Below are positions 57,914-64,000 of a DNA stretch of 64,000 nt, piece after piece (positions within the stretch are counted from its first letter, which is position 1; the number at the start of each line of letters is the position of its first letter). Below the pieces are notes generated by a model. The model worked only from the letters and a program-made list of their open reading frames with translations. It ran no database searches and had not been told where the DNA came from. The DNA is from Sedimenticola thiotaurini (GTDB lineage Bacteria; Pseudomonadota; Gammaproteobacteria; Chromatiales; Chromatiaceae): contig VMRY01000003.1 of assembly GCA_007713595.1 (NCBI GenBank), forward strand, positions 310,001 through 374,000, read 5' to 3'. The position numbers and the translations under genes are program-made.

Positions 57914-57979
57914 ATGCCCCTAGCTAATCTCAATCAGCCGGGATATCCGGTTGCAACATCAAGCAAGACGGAAGAGTGA
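57914..57979 (+). CDS. 21-codon leader ORF abutting hemX, possibly translated
   Basis: A short frame begins with ATG at 57914, which has AAAGGA at a 6-base spacing, and ends in TGA whose last base is directly followed by the hemX ATG in the same frame. It encodes 21 residues (MPLANLNQPG... ending SKTEE) without resemblance to known leaders. Upstream, CAGATAGC (57873-57880) and GCTATCTG (57890-57897) form an 8-base stem. It could be a leader peptide, a coupled start or an old in-frame extension of hemX cut by a stop. Confidence 0.35.
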   Translation: MPLANLNQPGYPVATSSKTEE

Positions 57980-59158
57980 ATGAGCAATAAAGACGCAAAG
58001 GATTCAGGAATCGATGATGCAGCGGTAGTGGAAGCTGAATCACAGATTGAAGACGCAGAGATCATTGAATCAACACCGCTCAAAGAGACGCCGGAGAGAC
58101 AGCAGACGGGGAATAGCCAAAAGTTGCCCCTTATTATGGCCGTCGTTGCAATCCTTCTTGTCTTCGGCACTCTCGGCTACGGATACCAGTACTGGAGTGG
58201 ATTGCAGGCTTCGCTGCAGCAGATGAATCAGGCGCTGGGCAAGGCAGGAGAGCAGCAGCAGCAACTACAGAGCCAGCTTGCTACTGTTGAGAAGGCATTT
58301 GAGAGACAGAAAGACGAGATTGCCACGCAGCAGAGTGCCTTGGCCGCACAGGACCAGAAACTGACCGCCGAGCGAGACCGCCTGAGCAAACAGGCCAGCG
58401 AAATGAAACAGTCGCTGGAGTCGGTCTACAGCAAAGTGGGTCGTAGCAGTAACGCCTGGATGGCCGCAGAAGCGGAGTACCTGATGCGGGTTGCCAATCA
58501 TCGGCTGAGATTAGAGGGCGATGTACGCACGGCGATCGCGGCACTGGAGGCGGCGGATGGCCGGCTGCGTGATACCGGCGACCCTGGCCTGATTGAGGTG
58601 CGTGAGGTGTTGGCGGGCGAAATTGCCACTCTTAAATCGGTGGGCCCGCTCGACCGGGTGGGGCTCTCAGCCAGGATCACCGGGCTGATTGGACAGGTAA
58701 AGGGACTCAAGATGGTCGGCCTGGAGTATTCACCATCTGAACCCGAGAAGGCCAAGGAGTCGACCTCTGAAGGTGAGCGCAGTGTCCAGACACTTTTGAA
58801 AGATGGCTGGGAAGGCTTCAAGTCAGTGATGGTAATTCGTCACCGCGACAAACCCGTCAGTGCCATGCTGGCCCCGGAACAGCAGTTTTTTGTCTACAAG
58901 AATCTGGAGCTACAGCTGGAAGCGGCCCGACTGGCGCTGCTCAAGGGTGATCCGGAGCTGTTTGCCACCAGTCTGAAACAGGCGACGGTTTGGGTCGGTG
59001 ACTTTTTTGATGCGGATGCGGTAGCCACACAGGCGGTGCAGAAAGAGATAGCGGATCTGGCAACGGTGAATGTCAGACCGCAGCTGCCTGATATCTCCAA
59101 GTCATTGACAGCACTGCAGGCGCGTATGAAGGCGGCTGGAGAAGAGGGCGCCCAATGA
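57980..59158 (+). CDS. hemX: HemX-like membrane protein (uroporphyrinogen-III C-methyltransferase-like)
   Basis: A 392-residue inner-membrane protein. An acidic cytoplasmic N terminus (1-45) precedes one transmembrane helix (about 48-68) and a long coiled coil (about 72-150), followed by a helical periplasmic domain. No SAM-methyltransferase motif is visible despite the common name. Together with hemY it is thought to belong to the haem pathway by gene order only. Upstream lies a small frame ending directly at its ATG; GGAAGAG at 57971-57977 can serve as ribosome site. Confidence 0.87.
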   Translation: MSNKDAKDSGIDDAAVVEAESQIEDAEIIESTPLKETPERQQTGNSQKLPLIMAVVAILLVFGTLGYGYQYWSGLQASLQQMNQALGKAGEQQQQLQSQLATVEKAFERQKDEIATQQSALAAQDQKLTAERDRLSKQASEMKQSLESVYSKVGRSSNAWMAAEAEYLMRVANHRLRLEGDVRTAIAALEAADGRLRDTGDPGLIEVREVLAGEIATLKSVGPLDRVGLSARITGLIGQVKGLKMVGLEYSPSEPEKAKESTSEGERSVQTLLKDGWEGFKSVMVIRHRDKPVSAMLAPEQQFFVYKNLELQLEAARLALLKGDPELFATSLKQATVWVGDFFDADAVATQAVQKEIADLATVNVRPQLPDISKSLTALQARMKAAGEEGAQ

Positions 59159-60450
59159 AGGTACTGATCTTAGCTCTACTTGGATTGGCGGCCTCTGTTC
59201 TCCTTGCACTGGCCGTGAAAGAGGACAACGGTTACATCCTTCTGGGTTATGGCGACTGGACGGTAGAGGGCAGCCTGGCCTTTTTCCTGCTGATGAATCT
59301 GCTGATGTTTGGCGTGCTCTACCTGACGCTACGCATCCTATCCCGCATTGGCGCGACCCCGAAAAAGATCCATGATTGGCGTGAACAGCGGGGTGCCAAG
59401 CGGGCGCGTAAGGCGCTCACTCTGGGGTTGGTCGAGTTATCCGAGGGTAACTGGAAGCGGGCGGAAAAGGATCTGGTTCGCTTTGCCGGTCGATCCGAGA
59501 CGCCGCTGTTGAATTACCTGGCGGCCGCGCGTTCTGCCCAGCAGCAGGATGCCCATGACCGCCGGGATCACTATCTACAGCTGGCCCATGAGAGTATGCC
59601 GGAAGCGGATGTGGCGGTTGGCCTGACCCAGGCTGAACTGCAGCTGGACCATGCCCAGCTGGAACAGGCCCTGGCGACTCTTAAGCATCTGAAAGAGATT
59701 GCCCCGCGCCACACCCATGTACTCAAACTCCTGAAAGAGCTCTATCAGCGTCTGGATGATTGGCAGGAGATGGCACAACTGTTGCCGGAACTGAAGAAGC
59801 GCAAAGTGGTGGAGGCGGATGAGTTGCTGGTGCTGGAACTGCGGGTTTATCACAACCAGCTGACAGTAGCCGCTCAGGATGAGAATCTGACCCAGTTACA
59901 GACGGTCTGGAATCGTATCCCTTCAGCGATTCGCGCGAAAGAGGAGATGATCACCACTTATGTTAATCATCTGATGAACCGGGATGAGCATACCCAGGTG
60001 GAACGCCTGCTGCGTGATGCCATCAACCGGCACTGGAGTGACGATCTGGTGGAGCTCTATGGTCGGGTCCCGGCCGAGGATTCCGCCCGCCAGTTGTCTG
60101 TGGCGGAGGGTTGGTTGAAAGATCGCTCGCGAAATCCCCTGCTACTGCTGACCCTTGGCCGCCTCAGTTTGCGCAATAAGCTGTGGGGCAAGGCGAGAAC
60201 CTATCTGGAAGCCAGTATCGGTATCGAACCCAGTACAGCGGCCTATCGGGCGCTGGGCGCACTGCTGGAGAAGATGGATGAGAAAGAGAAGGCCCTGACC
60301 TGCTTCAAGGCTGGATTGGAGCTGAACAGTGATCACCACGGTGTGCTGGAGCTACCGGCGTCGCTGAAACTGCCTTCCGCGAAACAGGAAGCGGGCGAAG
60401 CCGAGCAGGAGAAGCCCAAGCTTGAGGTAGTGAGTAAACAGCAGGGTTGA
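59155..60450 (+). CDS. hemY: HemY-like TPR membrane protein
   Basis: A 431-residue protein. Two N-terminal transmembrane helices (about 3-22 and 42-60) are followed by tetratricopeptide-like helical repeats up to about residue 405 (for example ALTLGLVELSEGNWKRAEKDL and ALGALLEKMDEKEKALTCFKAGLEL in part). Despite the name it is not the Bacillus protoporphyrinogen oxidase. Its function is unproven. The ATG overlaps the hemX stop by 4 bases. Confidence 0.88.
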   Translation: MKVLILALLGLAASVLLALAVKEDNGYILLGYGDWTVEGSLAFFLLMNLLMFGVLYLTLRILSRIGATPKKIHDWREQRGAKRARKALTLGLVELSEGNWKRAEKDLVRFAGRSETPLLNYLAAARSAQQQDAHDRRDHYLQLAHESMPEADVAVGLTQAELQLDHAQLEQALATLKHLKEIAPRHTHVLKLLKELYQRLDDWQEMAQLLPELKKRKVVEADELLVLELRVYHNQLTVAAQDENLTQLQTVWNRIPSAIRAKEEMITTYVNHLMNRDEHTQVERLLRDAINRHWSDDLVELYGRVPAEDSARQLSVAEGWLKDRSRNPLLLLTLGRLSLRNKLWGKARTYLEASIGIEPSTAAYRALGALLEKMDEKEKALTCFKAGLELNSDHHGVLELPASLKLPSAKQEAGEAEQEKPKLEVVSKQQG

Positions 60451-60467
60451 TAGTGTGTGTATTACTG

Positions 60468-60497
60468 GAGCAGGGGCCGAATGGCCCCTGCTCTGTT
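60468..60497. terminator. Hairpin terminator between hemY and the reductase gene
   Basis: GAGCAGGGGCC (60468-60478) and GGCCCCTGCTC (60483-60493) form a perfect 11-base stem with a GAAT loop, followed by TGTTTAG. It separates hemY and the convergent ferredoxin-type reductase gene. The T tract is short, so efficiency is uncertain. Confidence 0.75.
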
Positions 60498-60504
60498 TAG
60501 CGAT

Positions 60505-61518
60505 TTACTTGTTCGGGTTGTCCTGGGCCCACTCGAACACATCAGAATACATGCGATTGGCATCCAGTCCCGCCTCTACAAAGGCATCCCTGGCTGAGAA
60601 GATCATAACCGGTGGACCACTCATGTAGAGATCAAACGGACTCATGTCAGGGTGATCCCGCAGCACTGCCTCATGTACAAAGCCACGTTCACCCTGCCAG
60701 TCTGCATCCGGCTCAGAGAGTACCGGTGTGAACGAGAGATGGGGATGGGCGCGGGCCCATGCCTCTGCCAATGTACCCAGATAGAGATCCTGTTTGCTGC
60801 GGACACCCCAGTAGAGATGAATGGGTCGTCTGTCTGCAATATAGAAGCAGTGCTCGATAACGGCCTTGAGCGGCGCAAAGCCAGTGCCGCCAGCCATGAA
60901 CACCATGGGTCGTTTTGAATCTTCCCGCAGGAAGAAGCCACCCATGGGGGCAGCGATCTTCTGTTCGTTACCCACCTGCATCTGATCGAATACATAGTCG
61001 GTAAATTCTCCGCCAGGTACATGGCGAATATGCAGTTCGATCAGTTCGTCATCATGGGGGGCGTTGGCAATTGAGAAGGCGCGCCGGCGGCCATCTTCCA
61101 GGATAAAGTCGAGATATTGTCCCGCCAGGTATTTGAGCCGTTCGTTCTCCGGCAGGCGCAGATAGACCCGCATTACATCATGGGAGAGTTTGTCCATCTG
61201 CTCCACGCTACAGACCAGGGTGCGAATCTCTTCATCCTCCTCATCCTCAACCTCGTGGGCCCTGATGGTAATATCACTGCTGGGGATAGCCTGGCAGGTG
61301 AGACAGTAGTCCTCTGGTTTATCGCAGACCAGCTCCTCGTCACCATCCAGATAGATTACGGTACCGGAAACCAGGATACTGGCACAGCTGCCACAGGCCC
61401 CATTGCGGCAGCCATAAGGGAGTGACACGCCCTGGCGGTCTGCGGCCTCAAGGATGCTTTCTCCTCTTTCTGTGGTAAATGTATGGCCACTGGGTTCAAC
61501 TGTCACATTAAAACTCAT
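60505..61518 (-). CDS. 2Fe-2S ferredoxin-NAD(P)H reductase (CDP-6-deoxyglucoseen reductase-like)
   Basis: A 337-residue electron-transfer protein. The N-terminal plant-type ferredoxin has cluster ligands C37, C42, C45 (GCRNGACGSC) and C75 (LTC). The FAD domain has RRRAFSIANAP and the NAD(P) domain GGTGFAPLKAVI, with a C-terminal GPPVMIF and EWAQDN. It resembles AscD/E3, methane-monooxygenase reductases and Fre-type flavin reductases. A specific substrate is not shown; proximity to ubiD (which needs reduced flavin for prenyl-FMN) is suggestive only. Confidence 0.87.
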   Translation of the reverse strand: MSFNVTVEPSGHTFTTERGESILEAADRQGVSLPYGCRNGACGSCASILVSGTVIYLDGDEELVCDKPEDYCLTCQAIPSSDITIRAHEVEDEEDEEIRTLVCSVEQMDKLSHDVMRVYLRLPENERLKYLAGQYLDFILEDGRRRAFSIANAPHDDELIELHIRHVPGGEFTDYVFDQMQVGNEQKIAAPMGGFFLREDSKRPMVFMAGGTGFAPLKAVIEHCFYIADRRPIHLYWGVRSKQDLYLGTLAEAWARAHPHLSFTPVLSEPDADWQGERGFVHEAVLRDHPDMSPFDLYMSGPPVMIFSARDAFVEAGLDANRMYSDVFEWAQDNPNK

Positions 61519-61583
61519 AAAATTCCTTCAACTTTCATTAGGGTATCCTGAAATTCTCTACTATTTTACTGCGAAATACAAAG

Positions 61584-62459
61584 ATGACGACGCATAAACT
61601 CATTATAGGCTGCGGCTATCTGGGAAAAAGGGTCGCAAGACACTATCTTCAGACCGGTGACTCCATCTGTGGCGTTGTGCGGAGTGCTGCCTCAGCTGAA
61701 GCGCTTAATGCGGCGGGTATTCCTGCACTGTCCTGGGATCTTGACCTGGCAGGCAGGCAACCTTTACAGCTGCAGGATGCTGAGCTGTTCTATTTCGCGC
61801 CACCCCCCAGGGCGGGTGTCGAAGAGACCCGGATCAAACACCTGTTAAGCGTACTTGATCGTACCAATAGCCCGAAGCGCATCGTTTATCTCAGTACAAC
61901 CGGTGTCTATGGCGACTGTCATGGTGAGTGGGTTGATGAAGAGCGCCCGGTTCACCCGGTGGCTGACCGGGCCAGACGGCGTTGGGACGGCGAACAGCAG
62001 TTCAGGGCCTGGAGCCAGGCAACAGGGGGTGAACTGATCATCCTGAGGGTTGCGGGTATCTACGGACCAGACAAGCTCCCTCTGGCGCGTCTAAAGCGCC
62101 AGGAGCCGATGGTTAAAGAGTCCGAGGCACCCTACACCAATCGTATTCATATCACCGATCTGGTGCAGGTTTGTCTGGCGGCTATGGCCCGGGGGGGGAA
62201 TGGCGAGATCTACAATGTCAGCGATGGCACACCGGGTAATATGACCGACTATTTCAATCAGGTCGCCGACTGGGCTGGACTGCCCCGGCCTGTACAGATC
62301 TCTCTGCAAGCGGCTGGGAGTCAGCTATCCTCGGGCATGCTCTCTTACTTGCAGGAGTCCCGGCGTCTGGACAGCAGCAAACTGCAGCGGGAGCTGGGTG
62401 TTGCGCTGGCATACCCAGATCTGCGGAGCGGCCTCCAGGCCTGCCGTTCAGAAAACTGA
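61584..62459 (+). CDS. NAD-dependent epimerase/dehydratase family protein (YeeZ-like)
   Basis: A 291-residue short-chain dehydrogenase/reductase of the extended or atypical type. The Rossmann loop is IIGCGYLGKRVA (8-19); RIVYLSTTGVYGD carries the SDR-like strand with Ser/Thr in place of the usual YxxxK, and the full catalytic YxxxK motif is not evident. HITDLV is typical of this family. Relatives such as E. coli YeeZ have no firm function. It is divergent from the reductase gene and convergent with the ParA gene, 3 bases apart. Confidence 0.82.
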   Translation: MTTHKLIIGCGYLGKRVARHYLQTGDSICGVVRSAASAEALNAAGIPALSWDLDLAGRQPLQLQDAELFYFAPPPRAGVEETRIKHLLSVLDRTNSPKRIVYLSTTGVYGDCHGEWVDEERPVHPVADRARRRWDGEQQFRAWSQATGGELIILRVAGIYGPDKLPLARLKRQEPMVKESEAPYTNRIHITDLVQVCLAAMARGGNGEIYNVSDGTPGNMTDYFNQVADWAGLPRPVQISLQAAGSQLSSGMLSYLQESRRLDSSKLQRELGVALAYPDLRSGLQACRSEN

Positions 62460-62462
62460 GCG

Positions 62463-63092
62463 CTACTTTTTCTCCAACCACTCCAGTACGGGATCCCACA
62501 GCTCGATATCCTGCCATACCTGCGAGGGGGCCATCTCAAAGATGCCCAGGCCACGCTCTGCGGCGCGGATATAGTTCTGGCTCTCCCGCAGGTGGGTCAG
62601 GAAAGGAATTTCCAGATGGGCCAGGTACTCTTCCAGCTGTCGGTAGATCAGGGTGTTTTCCCGCGCCCGGTTGGCGACGATAGCGATGCGCGTCTGCTTT
62701 TTTGAGACCCGGCCACTGCTTAAAAGCTCCTCGAGAAAACGTCGACAGGCACGCATGTCGATGGGGGACGGTAAGACGGGGATAATCAGGGATTGCACCT
62801 GCTTCAGCATGGCATTGATCTCGGCACCGTGGGTGCCGGCCGGGGCGTCCATGATCAGATAGTCTGTTCCCTTGGCGGGTTTTACCGGACCGTGGATGCC
62901 ATCGATGCCCTCAATGACCGGTATCCCTTCATAGTCACGGCGCGCATCCAGCCAGTCCAGCGAGGAGCCCTGCGGATCAAAATCAGCCAGGGCGACGGTG
63001 GCACCTTCATCGGCAAACCAGGTGGCGATATTGGTCGCCATGGTGGTTTTTCCGCAGCCCCCTTTGGCATTCATCAACATGATGGTCCGCAT
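62463..63092 (-). CDS. Orphan ParA/MinD-type ATPase
   Basis: A 209-residue P-loop ATPase. The deviant Walker A is KGGCGKTT (10-17); DFDPQGSSLDW and LIMDAPAG are the ParA-type A' and B motifs. No parB, plasmid or flagellar gene is adjacent, so it is an orphan. Such proteins position protein cargos on the nucleoid (chemoreceptor arrays, carboxysomes, cellulose or pili); the cargo cannot be named. The ATG at 63092 has GGAGGAG as ribosome site; the earlier GTG lies inside it. Confidence 0.88.
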   Translation of the reverse strand: MRTIMLMNAKGGCGKTTMATNIATWFADEGATVALADFDPQGSSLDWLDARRDYEGIPVIEGIDGIHGPVKPAKGTDYLIMDAPAGTHGAEINAMLKQVQSLIIPVLPSPIDMRACRRFLEELLSSGRVSKKQTRIAIVANRARENTLIYRQLEEYLAHLEIPFLTHLRESQNYIRAAERGLGIFEMAPSQVWQDIELWDPVLEWLEKK

Positions 63093-63158
63093 CTTCACTC
63101 CTCCTGATTTATTGTTTTTCAGTAGAACGCAATTATAGCCTTACACCCCTGGGGCGGT

Positions 63159-64000
63159 TCAATCACCTGGTAGCTGAATATCCAAGGTTTGCCAGATTTC
63201 GTCGACTCGCTGTTTAACCTTAGCATCCATTGTAATGGGTTGCCCCCATTCACGTTGTGTCTCTCCGGGCCATTTATTAGTGGCGTCAAAACCGACTTTG
63301 GAGCCGAGTCCCGATACCGGAGAGGCGAAGTCGAGGTAGTCGATCGGGGTGTTTTCGATCATCGTGGTGTCCCTGGCCGGGTCCATCCGGGTAGTCATGG
63401 CCCAGATCACATCGTTCCAGTCCCGTACATTGACATCATCATCCGTGACTATCACAAACTTGGTGTACATGAACTGCCGTAGAAAAGACCATATACCCAA
63501 CATCACCCGTTTGGCGTGACCGGGGTACTGTTTTTTCATTGATACGACTGCCATGCGATAGGAGCAGCCCTCGGGCGGCAGGTAGAAGTCGACAATCTCC
63601 GGGAACTGCTTCTGCAGGATGGGTACAAACACCTCGTTCAGTGCCACTCCCAGGATAGCGGGTTCATCCGGCGGCCGCCCGGTATAGGTGCTGTGATAGA
63701 TCGGCTCACGGCGATGGGTGATCCTTTCGATCGTGAAGACCGGGAAGCTGTCCACTTCATTGTAGTACCCGGTGTGATCGCCAAAGGGCCCTTCTGGCGC
63801 CGTGTCATCGGGGTAGAGATAACCTTCCAGCACGAATTCGGCAGATGCGGGGATCTGCAGGTCATTGGTCAGGCTGCGTGCCACTTCCGTGCGGCTGCCC
63901 CGAAGCAGTCCTGCAAAGGCGTATTCCGAGAGGCTGTCCGGTACCGGGGTGACGGCGGCCAGGATGGTGGCAGGATCTGCACCGAGTGCCACGCTGATTG
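63159..64000 (-). CDS. ubiD: 3-octaprenyl-4-hydroxybenzoate decarboxylase UbiD (C-terminal part, cut by window end)
   Basis: The frame is open from the right edge (base 63998) to the stop at 63159, giving about 279 residues; the N-terminal part lies outside. This prenyl-FMN-dependent decarboxylase acts in ubiquinone synthesis. Recognisable blocks are FGDHTGYY with [33 protein letters not shown] in part, and [21 protein letters not shown], the latter typical of UbiD of E. coli type. It is followed downstream on the same strand by the orphan ParA gene after 66 bases. Confidence 0.96.
   Translation of the reverse strand, partial: ISVALGADPATILAAVTPVPDSLSEYAFAGLLRGSRTEVARSLTNDLQIPASAEFVLEGYLYPDDTAPEGPFGDHTGYYNEVDSFPVFTIERITHRREPIYHSTYTGRPPDEPAILGVALNEVFVPILQKQFPEIVDFYLPPEGCSYRMAVVSMKKQYPGHAKRVMLGIWSFLRQFMYTKFVIVTDDDVNVRDWNDVIWAMTTRMDPARDTTMIENTPIDYLDFASPVSGLGSKVGFDATNKWPGETQREWGQPITMDAKVKQRVDEIWQTLDIQLPGD

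Overview
The window is ordinary chromosomal DNA of a gammaproteobacterium, densely packed with housekeeping genes. Several gene orders are diagnostic of that class. gyrB is followed by plsC-gmhB-glyS-glyQ, the order found beside dnaA-dnaN-recF in Pseudomonas, so the replication origin probably lies just left of base 1. Other conserved orders are gpmI-envC-ctpA-yibQ divergent from yibN-secB-gpsA, cyaA-lptM-dapF-DUF484-xerC, argH divergent from algZ-algR-hemC-hemD-hemX-hemY, and hslVU-DUF971-ubiE-ubiJ-ubiB. A PP-loop/TusA sulfur-transfer operon, a cysteine-pair ArsR regulator beside a rhodanese, and a K124-type phosphofructokinase fit a sulfur-oxidising Chromatiales-like lineage. That placement is inference; no rRNA or sulfur-oxidation operon is present to test it.

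Layout. 1-6.1 kb: gyrB 3' part, plsC, gmhB, glyS, glyQ. 6.3-8.8 kb: PP-loop enzyme, TusA-like carrier, CDF transporter. 8.8-14.5 kb: nitrogen control (glnA with two NtrC boxes and a sigma-54 promoter, a DUF4124 protein, ntrB-ntrC, one unknown). 14.6-20.5 kb: TlpA thioredoxin, HDOD protein, pyrD, trmL, gpsA, secB, membrane rhodanese, ArsR regulator. 20.9-26.4 kb: gpmI, envC, ctpA, yibQ, yajL. 26.4-35 kb: phosphofructokinase, SUMF1-domain protein, a repeat-like intergenic region, MscS channel, DUF2339-DUF3999 pair. 35-40.5 kb: ubiquinone genes and hslVU behind a textbook sigma-32 promoter. 40.6-53 kb: ndpA, thioesterase, DUF455, xerC-DUF484-dapF-lptM-cyaA run, a degenerate GGDEF protein, MazG/HIT/crotonase operon, argH. 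53-60.5 kb: algZ-algR, a GGDEF protein on the opposite strand, hemC-hemD-hemX-hemY. 60.5-64 kb: ferredoxin-flavin reductase, SDR, orphan ParA ATPase, ubiD (cut by the window end).

No rRNA, tRNA, CRISPR array, prophage or complete insertion sequence was seen. I did not find a clearly new multi-gene system. The best candidates for something under-described are the PP-loop/TusA/CDF operon (6.3-8.8 kb), the ArsR dithiol sensor at the gpmI-yibN divergence, the degenerate GGDEF gene in front of cyaA, the in-frame leader ORF abutting hemX, and paired palindromes around gmhB-plsC. The 47-residue lipoprotein gene lptM was found by reading the sequence directly.
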